From Ephydatia muelleri (lineage: Eukaryota > Porifera > Demospongiae > Spongillida > Spongillidae): a stretch of DNA of 64,000 bases. Location: the NCBI GenBank assembly GCA_013339895.1, contig JABACO010000003.1:1091669-1155668 (forward strand). The letters run 5' to 3'. The notes beneath the pieces are model-generated. The model was given only the letters and a program-made list of their open reading frames with translations. It was not told the origin of the DNA and did no database searches. Each line of letters opens with the position of its first letter. Within the stretch, counting starts at the first letter, position 1. Position numbers and translations under genes: made by a program. Below, piece by piece: positions 43,889-57,300 of this stretch.

Positions 43889-46800
43889 CACAACCTTAGT
43901 TGGTCCAGTGTTCAGATTATTGCATGACGATAGGTCCCCGGTTGGTGCAGGTACACACCTACCCTGTGGGTACATAGAACAGCTCAGAGTCTGCCTCAAA
44001 GTGCTTTGCAACTCACAAGAATGGCACCCATCTCCCCTGAAAGTACAAATGAGTAGTGGTCACACCCCCAGTGTTCCGGAACCGCGCGTGACGTTGGGTC
44101 CCTGGTTGGCACAGGTACACACCCACCCTGTGGGTACATGGAACAGCTCAGAGTCTGCCCCAAAGTGCTTTGCAACTCACAAGAATGGCACCCATCTCGA
44201 TTGGTCAGCTTGTAAGTACTTATTAGTTGTGGTCACACCCCCAGTGTTCTGGATCCGCGCGTGACGTTGGGTCCCTGGTTGGCACAGGTACACACCTACC
44301 CTGTGGGTACATGGAACAGCTCAGAGTCTGCCTCAAAGTGCTTTGCAACTCACAAGAATGGCACCCATCTCGATTGGTCAGCTTGTAAGTACTTATTAGT
44401 TGTGGTCACACCCCCAGTGTTCTGGATCGGCACGTGACGTTGGGTCCTTGGTTGGCACAGGTACACACCTACCCTGTGGGTACATGGAACAGCTCAGAGT
44501 CTGCCCCAAAGTGCTTTGCAACTCACAAGAATGGCACCCATCTTCACTGGTCAGCTTGTAAGTACTTATTAGTTGTGGTCACACCCCCAGTGTTCCAAAT
44601 CCGCGCGTGACGTTGGGTCCCTGGTTGGCGCAGGTACACACCTACCCTGTGGGTACATGGAACAGCTCAGAGTCTGCCCCAAAGTGCTTTGCAACTCACA
44701 AGAATGGCACCCATCTTCACTGGTCAGCTTGTAAGTACTTATTAGTTGTGGTCACACCCCCAGTGTTCTGGATCCGCGCGTGACGTTGGGTCCCTGGTTG
44801 GAACAGGTACACACCTACCCTGTGGGTACATGGAACAGCTCAGAGTCTGCCTCAAAGTGCTTTGCAACTCACAAGAATGGCACCCATCTCGATTGGTCAG
44901 CTTGTAAGTACTTATTAGTTGTGGTCACACCCCCAGTGTTCTGGATCCGCGCGTGACGTTGGGTCCTTGGTTGGCACAGGTACACACCTACCCTGTGGGT
45001 ACATGGAACAGCTCAGAGTCTGCCCCAAAGTGCTTTGCAACTCACAAGAATGGCACCCATCTCCATTGGTCAGCTTGTAAGTACTTATTAGTTGTGGTCA
45101 CACCCTCAGTGTTCCAAATCCGCACGTGACGTTGGGTCCCTGGTTGGCGCAGGTACACACCTACCCTGTGGGTACATGGAACAGCTCAGAGTCTGTCCCA
45201 AAGTGCTTTGCAACTCACAAAAATGGCACCCATCTTCACTGGTCAGCTTGTAAGTACTTATTAGTTGTGGTCACACCCCCAGTGTTCCAAATCCGCGCGT
45301 GACGTTGGGTCCCTGGTTGGCGCAGGTACACACCTACCCTGTGGGTACATGGAATAGCTCAGAGTCTGCCCCAAAGTGCTTTGCAACTCACAACAATGGC
45401 ACCCATCTTCACTGGTCAGCTTGTAAGTACTTATTAGTTGTGGTCACACCCCCAGTGTTCCAAATCCGCACGTGACGTTGGGTCCTTGGTTGGCACAGGT
45501 ACACACCTACCCTGTGGGTACATGGAACAGCTCAGAGTCTGCCTCAAAGTGCTTTGCAACTCACAAGAATGGCACCCATCTCCATTGGTCAGCTTGTAAG
45601 TACTTATTAGTTGTGGTCACACCCCCAGTGTTCTGGATCCGCGCGTGACGTTGGGTCCCTGGTTGGCACAGGTACACACCTACCCTGTGGGTACATGGAA
45701 CAGCTCAGAGTCTGCCTCAAAGTGCTTTGCAACTCACAAGAATGGCACCCATCTCGATTGGTCAGCTTGTAAGTACTTATTAGTTGTGGTCACACCCCCA
45801 GTGTTCCAAATCCGCACGTGACGTTGGGTCCTTGGTTGGCACAGGTACACACCTACCCTGTGGGTACATGGAACAGCTCAGAGTGTGCCTCAAAGTGCTT
45901 TGCAACTCACAAGAATGGCACCCATCTCGATTGGTCAGCTTGTAAGTACTTATTAGTTGTGGTCACACCCCCAGTGTTCTGGATCCGCGCGTGACGTTGG
46001 GTCCTTGGTTGGAACAGGTACACACCTACCCTGTGGGTACATGGAACAGCTCAGAGTGTGCCTCAAAGTGCTTTGCAACTCACAAGAATGGCACCCATCT
46101 CGATTGGTCAGCTTGTAAGTACTTATTAGTTGTGGTCACACCCCCAGTGTTCTGGATCCGCGCGTGACGTTGGGTCCTTGGTTGGAACAGGTACACACCT
46201 ACCCTGTGGGTACATGGAACAGCTCAGAGTCTGCCCCAAAGTGCTTTGCAACTCACAAGAATGGCACCCATCTTCACTGGTCAGCTTGTAAGTACTTATT
46301 AGTTGTGGTCACACCCCCAGTGTTCCAAATCCGCGCGTGACGTTGGGTCCCTGGTTGGCGCAGGTACACACCTACCCTGTGGGTACATGGAATAGCTCAG
46401 AGTCTGCCCCAAAGTGCTTTGCAACTCACAAGAATGGCACCCATCTTCACTGGTCAGCTTGTAAGTACTTATTAGTTGTGGTCACACCCCCAGTGTTCCA
46501 AATCCGCACGTGACGTTGGGTCCTTGGTTGGCACAGGTACACACCTACCCTGTGGGTACATGGAACAGCTCAGAGTCTGCCCCAAAGTGCTTTGCAACTC
46601 ACAAGAATGGCACCCATCTCCATTGGTCAGCTTGTAAGTACTTATTAGTTGTGGTCACACCCCCAGTGTTCTGGATCCGCGCGTGACGTTGGGTCCTTGG
46701 TTGGCACAGGTACACACCTACCCTGTGGGTACATGGAACAGCTCAGAGTGTGCCTCAAAGTGCTTTGCAACTCACAAGAATGGCACCCATCTCCACTGAT

Positions 46801-49800
46801 CAGTTTGAAAATTACTTATTAGTTGTGGTCACACCCCTAGTGCTCTGGATCCGCGCGTGACGTTGGGTCCCTGGTTGGCACAGGTACACACCTACCCTGT
46901 GGGTACATGGAATAGCTCAGAGTCTGCCCCAAAGTGCTTTGCAACTCACAAGAATGGCACCCATCTTCACTGGTCAGCTTGTAAGTACTTATTAGTTGTG
47001 GTCACACCCCCAGTGTTCCAAATCCGCGCGTGACGTTGGGTCCCTGGTTGGCGCAGGTACACACCTACCCTGTGGGTACATGGAATAGCTCAGAGTCTGC
47101 CCCAAAGTGCTTTGCAACTCACAAGAATGGCACCCATCTTCACTGGTCAGCTTGTAAGTACTTATTAGTTGTGGTCACACCCCCAGTGTTCCAAATCCGC
47201 ACGTGACGTTGGGTCCTTGGTTGGCACAGGTACACACCTACCCTGTGGGTACATGGAACAGCACAGAGTGTGCCTCAAAGTGCTTTGCAACTCACAAGAA
47301 TGGCACCCATCTCGATTGGTCAGCTTGTAAGTACTTATTAGTTGTGGTCACACCCCCAGTGTTCTGGATCCGCGCGTGACGTTGGGTCCCTGGTTGGCAC
47401 AGGTACACACCTACCCTGTGGGTACATGGAACAGCTCAGAGTCTGCCTCAAAGTGCTTTGCAACTCACAAGAATGGCACCCATCTCGATTGGTCAGCTTG
47501 TAAGTACTTATTAGTTGTGGTCACACCCCCAGTGTTCTGGATCGGCGCGTGACGTTGGGTCCTTGGTTGGCACAGGTACACACCTACCCTGTGGGTACAT
47601 GGAACAGCTCAGAGTCTGCCCCAAAGTGCTTTGCAACTCACAAGAATGGCACCCATCTTCACTGGTTAGCTTGTAAGTACTTATTAGTTGTGGTCACACC
47701 CCCAGTGTTCCAAATCCGCGCGTGACGTTGGGTCCCTGGTTGGCGCAGGTACACACCTACCCTGTGGGTACATGGAACAGCTCAGAGTCTGCCCCAAAGT
47801 GCTTTGCAACTCACAAGAATGGCACCCATCTTCACTGGTCAGCTTGTAAGTACTTATTAGTTGTGGTCACACCCCCAGTGTTCTGGATCCGCACGTGACG
47901 TTGGGTCCTTGGTTGGCGCAGGTACACACCTACCCTGTGGGTACATGGAACAGCTCAGAGTGTGCCTCAAAGTGCTTTGCAACTCACAAGAATAGCACCC
48001 ATCTCGATTGGTCAGCTTGTAAGTACTTATTAGTTGTGGTCACACCCCCAGTGTTCTGGATCCGCGCATGACGTTGGGTCCCTGGTTGGCACAGGTACAC
48101 ACCTACCCTGTGGGTACATGGAACAGCTCAGAGTCTGCCTCAAAGTGCTTTGCAACTCACAAGAATGGCACCCATCTCGATTGGTCAGCTTGTAAGTACT
48201 TATTAGTTGTGGTCACACCCCCAGTGTTCTGGATCCGCGCGTGACGTTGGGTCCTTGGTTGGCACAGGTACACACCTACCCTGTGGGTACATGGAATAGC
48301 TCAGAGTCTGCCCCAAAGTGCTTTGCAACTCACAAGAATGGCACCCATCTCCATTGGTCAGCTTGTAAGTACTTATTAGTTGTGGTCACACCCCCAGTGT
48401 TCCAAATCCGCGCATGACGTTGGGTCCCTGGTTGGCGCAGGTACACACCTACCCTGTGGGTACATGGAACAGCTCAGAGTCTGCTCCAAAGTGCTTTGCA
48501 ACTCACAAGAATGGCACCCATCTTCACTGGTCAGCTTGTAAGAACTTATTAGTTGTGGTCACACCCCCAGTGTTCCAAATCCACACGTGACGATGGGTCC
48601 TTGGTTGGCACAGGTACACACCTACCCTGTGGGTACATGGAACAGCTCAGAGTGTGCCTCAAAGTGCTTTGCAACTCACAAGAATGGCACCCATCTCGAT
48701 TGGTCAGCTTGTAGGTACTTATTAGTTGTGGTCACACCCCCAGTGTTCTGGATCCGCGCGTGACGTTGGGTCCCTGGTTGGCACAGGTACACACCTACCC
48801 TGTGGGTACATGGAACAGCTCAGAGTCTGCCTCAAAGTGCTTTGCAACTCACAAGAATGGCACCCATCTCGATTGGTCAGCTTGTAAGTACTTATTAGTT
48901 GTGGTCACACCCCCAGTGTTCTGGATCGGCACGTGACGTTGGGTCCTTGGTTGGCACAGGTACACACCTACCCTGTGGGTACATGGAACAGCTCAGAGTC
49001 TGCCCCAAAGTGCTTTGCAACTCACAAGAATGGCACCCATCTTCACTGGTCAGCTTGTAAGTACTTATTAGTTGTGGTCACACCCCCAGTGTTCCAAATC
49101 CGCGCGTGACGTTGGGTCCCTGGTTGGCGCAGGTACACACCTACCCTGTGGGTACATGGAACAGCTCAGAGTCTGCCCCAAAGTGCTTTGCAACTCACAA
49201 GAATGGCACCCATCTTCACTGGTCAGCTTGTAAGTACTTATTAGTTGTGGTCACACCCCCAGTGTTCTGGATCCGCGCGTGACGTTGGGTCCCTGGTTGG
49301 AACAGGTACACACCTACCCTGTGGGTACATGGAACAGCTCAGAGTCTGCCTCAAAGTGCTTTGCAACTCACAAGAATGGCACCCATCTCGATTGGTCAGC
49401 TTGTAAGTACTTATTAGTTGTGGTCACACCCCCAGTGTTCTGGATCCGCGCGTGACGTTGGGTCCTTGGTTGGCACAGGTACACACCTACCCTGTGGGTA
49501 CATGGAACAGCTCAGAGTCTGCCCCAAAGTGCTTTGCAACTCACAAGAATGGCACCCATCTCCATTGGTCAGCTTGTAAGTACTTATTAGTTGTGGTCAC
49601 ACCCCCAGTGTTCTGGATCCGCGCGTGACGTTGGGTCCTTGGTTGGCGCAGGTACACACCTACCCTGTGGGTACATGGAATAGCTCAGAGTCTGCCCCAA
49701 AGTGCTTTGCAACTCACAAGAATGGCACCCATCTCGATTGGTCAGCTTGTAAGTACTTATTAGTTGTGGTCACACCCTCAGTGTTCCAAATCCGCACGTG

Positions 49801-51715
49801 ACGTTGGGTCCCTGGTTGGCGCAGGTACACACCTACCCTGTGGGTACATGGAATAGCTCAGAGTCTGCCCCAAAGTGCTTTGCAACTCACAAGAATGGCA
49901 CCCATCTTCACTGGTCAGCTTGTAAGTACTTATTAGTTGTGGTCACACCCCCAGTGTTCCAAATCCGCACGTGACGTTGGGTCCTTGGTTGGCACAGGTA
50001 CACACCTACCCTGTGGGTACATGGAACAGCTCAGAGTGTGCCTCAAAGTGCTTTGCAACTCACAAGAATGGCACCCATCTCGATTGGTCAGCTTGTAAGT
50101 ACTTATTAGTTGTGGTCACACCCCCAGTGTTCCAAATCCGCACGTGACGTTGGGTCCTTGGTTGGCACAGGTACACACCTACCCTTTGGGTACATGGAAC
50201 AGCTCAGAGTGCGCCTCAAAGTGCTTTGCAACTCACAAGAATGGCACCCATCTCGATTGGTCAGCTTGTAAGTACTTATTAGTTGTGGTCACACCCCCAG
50301 TGTTCTGGATCCGCGCGTGACGTTGTGTCCTTGGTTGGAACAGGTACACACCTACCCTGTGGGTACATGGAACAGCTCAGAGTCTGCCCCAAAGTGCTTT
50401 GCAACTCACAAGAATGGCACCCATCTCCATTGGTCAGCTTGTAAGTACTTATTAGTTGTGGTCACACCCTCAGTGTTCCAAATCCGCACGTGACGTTGGG
50501 TCCCTGGTTGGCGCAGGTACACACCTACCCTGTGGGTACATGGAATAGCTCAGAGTCTGCCCCAAAGTGCTTTGCAACTCACAAGAATGGCACCCATCTT
50601 CACTGGTCAGCTTGTAAGTACTTATTAGTTGTGGTCACACCCCCAGTGTTCCAAATCTGCACGTGACGTTGGGTCCCTGGTTGGCACAGGTACACACCTA
50701 CCCTGTGGGTACATGGAACAGCTCAGAGTCTGCCCCAAAGTGCTTTGCAACTCACAAGAATGGCACCCATCTCCATTGGTCAGCTTGTAAGTACTTATTA
50801 GTTGTGGTCACACCCCCAGTGTTCTGGATCTGCGCGTGACGTTGGGTCCTTGGTTGGCACAGGTACACACCTACCCTGTGGGTACATGGAACAGCTCAGA
50901 GTGTGCCTCAAAGTGCTTTGCAACTCACAAGAATGGCACCCATCTCCACTGATCAGTTTGAAAATTACTTATTAGTTGTGGTCACACCCCTAGTGCTCTG
51001 GATCCGCGCGTGACGTTGGGTCCTTGGTTGGCACAGGTACACACCTACCCTGTGGGTACATGGAATAGCTCAGAGTCTGCCCCAAAGTGCTTTGCAACTC
51101 ACAAGAATGGCACCCATCTCCATTGGTCAGCTTGTAAGTACTTATTAGTTGTGGTCACACCCCCAGTGTTCCAAATCCGCGCGTGACGTTGGGTCCTTGG
51201 TTGGCGCAGGTACACACCTTCCCTGTGGGTACATGGAACAGCTCAGAGTCTGCCCCAAAGTGCTTTGCAACTCACAAGAATGGCACCCATCTCAACTGAT
51301 CAGCTTGAAAATTACTTATTAGTTGTGGTCACACCCCCAGTGTTCTGGATCCGCGCGTGACGTTGGGTCCCTGGTTGGCACAGGTACACACCTACCCTGT
51401 GGGTACATGGAACAGCTCAGAGTCTGCCTCAAAGTGCTTTGCAACTCACAAGAATGGCACCCATCTCCACTGGTGAGCTTGAAACTACTTAGTAGTTGTG
51501 GTCACACCCCCAGTGTTCTGGATCCGTGCGTGACGTTGGGTCCCTGGTTGGCACAGGTACACACCTACCCTGTGGGTGGGTACATGGAACAGCTTGTAAG
51601 GCTTTGTTGTTGTGGCCATACTCCTAGCTAGTCCAGTGTTCAGGATCCGCGCGTGGCCTTGAGTCTTTGGTTAGCACAGGTAGTACACTTCTACCCTGTG
51701 GCTACATATAGCTCA
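43889..51715. repeat. 173-bp satellite array, about 45 units
   Basis: The period measured from successive GTGACGTTGGGTCC sites (44088, 44261, 44434) is 173. Each unit includes TACACACCTACCCTGTGGGT and GTGCTTTGCAACTCACAAG. Units fall into subtypes (GGATCCGCGCGTGACG versus CCAAATCCGCACGTGACG; TCGATTGG, TCCATTGG or TTCACTGG). Rare variants recur at 26-unit and 24-unit offsets, showing higher-order duplication. End units are diverged and the centre is homogeneous. Lies inside the CACTA-type element. No coding across units. Confidence 0.97.
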
Positions 51716-51887
51716 CCACAACTTCGTTTTGTATTGTGTTTGCTTACGTTTACAAATGATTGACGTGACTATATTAAACACGCGCTTATGACGCCCGCCG
51801 CGTGAGGAATGCTAAGTTTATTCATTTTTGAATGTGGTGCTGAGGAATGTGGTGCTAGCTTCCAAGCGGTGTTTTTTTGCTGTGACT

Positions 51888-52235
51888 CGCGTAACATAAT
51901 ATCTTCTTTCGTTTACGTCGATCATGCATGTCGATGCAATACGTGGCCTTGCCAACCTGCTTGAGCACCTTGTACGGTCCCTGCCATTGAGCCATCAGCG
52001 CATTGGTTGACGTAGGCAGTAGTTACTAACACACTGTCTCCTTCGTTAAAGACTTCTGGCGAGCGTTCTTGTCGTACCAGCGCTTCTGGGTCTCCTGTGC
52101 CTTTTCCAAATTCTCTCGCACCAGCGCCGACATAATTTCCATCTTTTCTCTTATGGATAAGATGTGCGGTATCCAAAGGGATCTATTCGAGAAACTGTGT
52201 ATCAAGACTACCGGAAGGGAAAAGACTGCGGACAA
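51888..52235 (-). pseudogene. Gypsy C integrase C-terminal fragment
   Basis: Minus strand: KMEIMSALVRENLEKAQETQ, KRWYDKNARQ, FNEGDSVLVTTAYVN, then in another frame AQWQGPYKVLKQVGKATYCI and RRKRKKILCYA, which runs to the CACTA end. Typical Gypsy integrase tail: ENL.KAQ..QK..YD..A, F..GD.VLV, WQGPY.V...VG...Y.I. Followed in frame (after removing the CACTA-type element) by the RT at 41119. An integrase upstream of RT is the order of the Gmr1-like Gypsy lineage. Confidence 0.88.
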
Positions 52236-53384
52236 CTTAAAGCAAGTTCAATGGATAATTATTCCATATTGCATTGAGGAGAAGAGAATATCCTGTAGTT
52301 TGATGGGATTCTATCCGAACAGTTGAGTTGGCAAACGGAAGTACAGAGGTCTTCGTTTTAGCTGCGCAGACACAGAATGTGTGTTTGAATTTAAGGCCTA
52401 CAAATTCAACGCTGAAGGAGGCATCGAGCTCCAAGGAAAGCTACAGTAGTAGTAGCTCGCCCTGTACCATCAGCAGCACCACAGTTGCAGTCCCAGTCTA
52501 GTACAGATGGGGAAGAGGCAACAGTACGGTCTGGAGCCTGCCCCCAGCCACTGCACATGCCAGGGGGCACCGCGCCCAGAGGGATGGGGAAGAGAAAAAG
52601 GACCAGAGGGTACTGATGCCGTCAGAGAGGATTGAGTTGCCTCGCCACATGATTCCAATAAGTTTGGGAAAGTCCTTTTGAAACAACGGGTATGTAGACA
52701 GGCGTTTCATGACGACTGTCGATCCCTTGATACTGAATGTTGGATGAGAAATTCTTTTCCTCGTATTAATGAGGCGCAAGTACATGATTTGCATTAGAGC
52801 CTAAGTAACACTTGTCTCGGTTCCAGACCACGAATCACAGCAGCGCAGCGGTGATGTAATCACCCCTCTGCTGTGACGTGTCGTGCAGGTCTGAGACTTC
52901 AGTAGATGCGTACATACATGAGCGCTAATGTTAACTTCGATCTAACTGACTGACGTGCAAAGGTTGGCATTCTGCTGGCGGTCCAAGTTGTAGCAGGTAG
53001 GGTTCCAAAAACCCGGTCTCTATATTGCATACTTCATGCAGCGCTAGCGCCCACCCCAAGAGGCTGACGAGGTATAGCAGCCGAGAATTAAATCTGATTT
53101 ACATGCGAAATACAAACCCATCAAGTACATACATCAGAGACCGACCGTTCACACGTGACATTACACTGGAGCCACTTGTATTTCTGAACAGGTGAGGATG
53201 GCTCTAGAAGTCAGCTTATGTAAATTGGTACATTCGGCCACGGCCACACCCCCTTCTTTGGTGGCGAAGTCTTATAGCCGTATTTGATGTGGACAAATTT
53301 CGCCACTGTTTTCTGAAAACAACTAGTGTGGACATCCCCGACAATGAATGGTAACAAGTTCAGCAGAATCCTAGCGCCGGTGTC
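52236..53384. other. Mostly non-coding; possible exon near 52440-52610
   Basis: A Ser/Pro-rich frame (PQLQSQSSTDGEEATV, then GKRKRTRGY and stop) might be an exon. The rest shows nothing recognisable, except a small MITE at 52814-52899. Confidence 0.3.
52814..52899. mobile_element. Short MITE related to the long-TIR element at 9565
   Basis: GTCTCGGTTCCAGACC and GGTCTGAGAC are inverted around a GATGTAATCA-containing centre. The terminal TCTCG..CCAGACC and internal GCGGTGATGTAATC match the element at 9565-10132. Confidence 0.65.
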
Positions 53385-53480
53385 AGAGGCATAACAGACT
53401 CCCAGGCATAAATGACTCCCCCCATGCAGTCATTAACGCCTAAGGTACTAATGACTCCCACAAGGCATGTATGACTCCCC
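53385..53480. repeat. Left inverted array of a GACTCCC motif
   Basis: Units such as GACTCCCAGGCATAAATGAC repeat three to four times. Their reverse complement forms the array at 63690-64000. Confidence 0.7.
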
Positions 53481-53532
53481 AGCTGGAATTCTTAGAACCA
53501 CGTTTTTTTAGGAGCGCTTAAAGAGAGCTAAT

Positions 53533-53752
53533 ATGGCGGATGATGAGTTCACTGCTGTGGAGACATATGTACGTTCTAGCCAGTACCCCAAGGGCAGGAC
53601 AATGGGAGAGAAGGCGAATTTACGACGCAAGTGCAGAAATGTTATACACAAGAAGGATGGTATCGACGAGGCATCAAAGTGGAAGATTTGCGTGCGATCA
53701 GACGATGAAAAAAGGCGGATACTGGAGTCATGCCATTCTGGACACAGGGAAA
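53533..53752 (+). pseudogene. Integrase zinc-binding (H2C2) gene, exon 1, split by CACTA
   Basis: From ATG: MADDEFTAVETYVRSSQYPK, then GEKANLRRKCRNVIHKKDG, WKICVRSDDEKRRILESCHS. This matches the lead-in to the integrase H2C2 zinc domain in GIN1/KRBA2-like proteins (YPKG....EK..IR....  ..R.V...EE...IL..CH). The CACTA enters after CHSG, and the exon resumes at 63302. Whether this is a domesticated gene or part of a Ginger-like transposon is open; the inverted arrays around it suggest the latter. Confidence 0.75.
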
Positions 53753-53769
53753 AAACGCGTCGAATCTTA

Positions 53770-54062
53770 TTTGATTGTGAGAACGATTTTACAATTGATT
53801 TATTTGATTTACTTATGATTTGAAATCAAATTAAGATTTAGTTAGATTCTGAATCACACGAATGATTTCGTGTTTGATTTTTTATCTGTTTTTGATTTCG
53901 CATAGATTTTTTATCCTTTGGCAAATCTAGTGTAGATTTTGAAAAGATTTTCTACTAGATTATGCTGGAAAATGTGCACCAAATCCTGTTTGATTATGCG
54001 CTGGATTTTTCACATGATTAGCTTCAGATTGGGAATCAATGAGTGATTTTAAGAAATCCAAC
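53770..54062. repeat. Left subterminal GATTT repeat block
   Basis: Dense, irregular GATTT/AAATC motifs, mirrored at 62980-63290. Likely binding sites for the element's own protein, by analogy with plant CACTA elements. Confidence 0.7.
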
Positions 54063-54314
54063 AAATAATTTTACAATACAGATGCCTACATATGTAGCCA
54101 GTCATTGAATACATGCAGCATACACAACAGTTCAACATAACTGCACACATTCATACATTGAAGTACATTGTTCAGTTACATCTCTGGTAGATTGGCAACA
54201 TAATATGAAGATTTCTTCTCACCACGTACCAGGGTACAGCGATCACTAAATATAGGTTTGAGAATTTATCTTTCTCAGGTGTCTTAAATACCATCCAAGT
54301 TACATAAGCTAGTA

Positions 54315-57300
54315 TTACATTTTGGAGGTTTCCAGTGTCACTTTATGCTTGATGCATATTTGAAAGTAGAATCTCACAATCCCAAAGTAAGGATGCAGTT
54401 CATTGCTGTCATTCATTACAAACATTGCTTGTATCAATGCACTTCTATCAGTTGAATTATAATCAGATGAAAATAATTGTCCATTTACCCGGCACCTTCC
54501 AAATTTATCAATTCTTGGAAATACATGTACTTCATCGTTGAACAAGTTGGTACAAAATAGTGTGATCTCCTGATAGAAACTGTCATCAACTTTAACTTTA
54601 ATCTTGCTGGGATGCAGCAATTCAATTGGCCAGTCAATAACGTCACCACGATCAATTGCTCAATAATACTCAAACATGTCCTCCCTTATTTGGGTAAGTT
54701 CTTTCAAGTGTTTAAGTTCATTATACTTAGTGGAAATATTTCTGTCCACGCTAGTAAGTTCTATTAAAGCCTTAGACATAAATGTTTCATCCATTGGTGT
54801 TAGAGGATCAGTATAACAGTTGAAACAGAACTGCTGTATTATTTTGTTTCATATTTGTATTTCAATGTTTCTGTTACTGTTTGGAATGTCTGCAAGCACT
54901 CCATTCATACGCTCATACCCAAAACACCAGTACCCATGTGGGGGGGCAATAATCAGCAACAACATCAGGAAGGTGCAGTGCTAGATGGTAGTTAACTGAA
55001 ACCTTCCACTTTCCATAGACCTTCTCAAATAGTTTGTGATGTTGGTGAAGCTTTGTATATAACATACATATGTCATCTTGGAGTAATGACGGCTTGATAA
55101 TAATCTCTACAATTTCACAGAGCAAGCAGAGACACTGATACTGGCTCTACAATTTCACAGAGCAAGCAGAGACACTGATACTGGCTCACAGGAAGCAGCC
55201 CTGCAAAGCAAGGCCTGGCATAAATACATAGAAAGTTTTTCCACTGTTGTGCATCATGCCAGGAAGATCGTCCTCATCTTTAATGCCTGTGGGAATCCGT
55301 CCTACATCATATGGTACTTTGACATGTTTGAAGCGATCCTGGAACTGTAACTTCTTGTCTTTAGGTAGAGAAGAAAGGCACAGTTTGATTTCGTTGTGTG
55401 CCATACCCAATAAGAATGTGTGCATAGGGTCCGTTATAGACATTCGTACAATATCAAAGTATGGTAGCCTTATAAGTTCACTATACCGAACCCCATCCTT
55501 TTTTTGAATAGAAAGGGCTTCAGTTTTGGATTTGGCAAGCAGATATTCTTTGGATTGTGAAGTTGTCTCCTCCTTTGTTCTGTTAGGTGCCACAATTGAT
55601 GTCAAGTAACTCATGTTCCCTGATGACCCTCCCATTGAAGGTTCCCTCTCAGCTTTGAACTTGCATCGTGAGCAACCATAGTCTGCTTTGTGGCTAACAA
55701 ACTGGGAAACTTTTCGTAATGCAGGCATATCTGCAGACAATGCAATAAGTGCAGCTTTTACTGTTTTGCCTTCAGGATGTAAAGGCAAGCCATCCCACAA
55801 GAGCAGCAAATCATCCACCAATGGCTTAAGAAATGTGTTAATGTTTCCTTTTGGTTCTGTTGGCCCAGGTATTATGCCTAAAACCAGTGTCCATCTTTCC
55901 TTAAATCTCTCTGCTCTTGGTAAGTTCAGCACTGTCATCATCAAAGCAGCCACTTTATATTCAGATCTTTTGAATGGCTTAAACCAATCAACATTCAACA
56001 TTAAACCAATGTTGTTTTGATTTGATAGAAATGGCACTGATGTGTCGAGAGGATTTTCAAGAAACTCCTTCCAAATTTCACCATCATACACATCTTGTTT
56101 TTCATCAGATGCTACTTCCCTGTTTTGTGATGTAGCCAAAAGTGTACGAAATGATTCATCACTGAGCATAGCTTTTAGCCAAACAGAAGGTGGTATAAAG
56201 TGAAATGCTTTGTGATAGGACCATTTCTTCTGGGCAAATGCCAAACTTCTGAAACATCCTAGTTCACAACCACATTTTTTCCCAAAATGTACTGCATTGC
56301 AATATGTGATCCTTTGAGCTTCTTCCAGATTGTAAAGACAGTTACAAGTGTCATTAGGGCAAACAACAAAAACTGTTTTCTCTATTTTAGGCAATGCAAC
56401 CACTTTCTGTAATGCATACAGTGACGTGGGAAATACAGCATGTAAAGGATGTGAGGTAAGCTTCAGTACTACTGATAGTAGGCCACAGATGCATGCAGTA
56501 ACTGGTTGTGTCAATCTGAAAATTATAGATATCTTTAAGAGCAAGGTACAAATCCATCTAAACATCATGGATGGAGATGTGATGTGTTGCAAGTTGCCTT
56601 GACTCTCATTACTGCTTTTGGAAGGATTTGCAGATTCAGAAATACTGGCTGAAGTTGCAGTGTCATCAACTGTCATGCATTTTATTAATAATTTTTGTTT
56701 ACTGTGATATACTCACATACCTTGAAGTGATTGTCTTTGGCATGAATACAGAACAGATTCATCATCATTTTCACCACAATCTAATTGAAATGCATGATAT
56801 GATCGATACATTATAATTGACATGAATAGTTCACATATGCAGCATATTTGAACATATATATTGTCATTGCTCATTGTTATAAAATTACCTGCATGCTCAC
56901 CTTCTTCAATCACTTCCTCCTCTGTACAATCCTTTGCACAGTCCCCAGCATATGTAGAGACATTTTCAGCATCAACCACACAGCCCATTCCTTAAAAAGT
57001 AAAGCAACTCATTCAGTGATGTATTTCTTTTTTGTTCAATCCTCCTTGCATAACATTAACCTGCACTATATTAAGTTGCTCAGTCTTTAGTCCTACATTT
57101 TAAAAGGTATCAGTAGCATTATATGAGCATGATTTATGGCTAGCGCTCTTTATGCTTGTCCTGAAAGAACCATACCTATATACATATACATGCTATTGTA
57201 CCTGATTCTTCTGCCTCACAGCAATTCAGTGGGAATTTTTCTAATCCAGTACCAGCAAAATCATCTTCATTCTCTACATGAAAATAAATTACACGCTAGG

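Larger units (their letters stand above)
41120..51887. mobile_element. CACTA/EnSpm-type element, 10.8 kb, satellite-bearing, TSD ACT
   Basis: The left end CACAGTGAAAAAACGCGTC (41123) and right end GCGGTGTTTTTTTGCTGTG (to 51884) are inverted with mismatches. TSD ACT at 41120-41122 and 51885-51887. Removing it joins two halves of Gypsy C in frame. Inverted blocks with ACCGCTTGGAAGCTAGCACC lie inside both ends (41291 and 51840-51868). Carries GATTT-rich subterminal repeats at the left, a minus-strand gene of unknown function, and a 7.8-kb satellite. No transposase recognised. Confidence 0.85.

Noticed and set aside
43908-44264. ORFs at the edges of the satellite (also 51323-51631)
   Set aside because: Frame openness is limited to a few diverged units; interior units carry stops.
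43889-51715. Regular direct repeats resembling a CRISPR array
   Set aside because: The 173-bp units are contiguous with no unique spacers, and the context is eukaryotic: a satellite.
55247-56020. Plus-strand ORFs over the CACTA transposase
   Set aside because: Shadows of the minus-strand transposase, without motifs.
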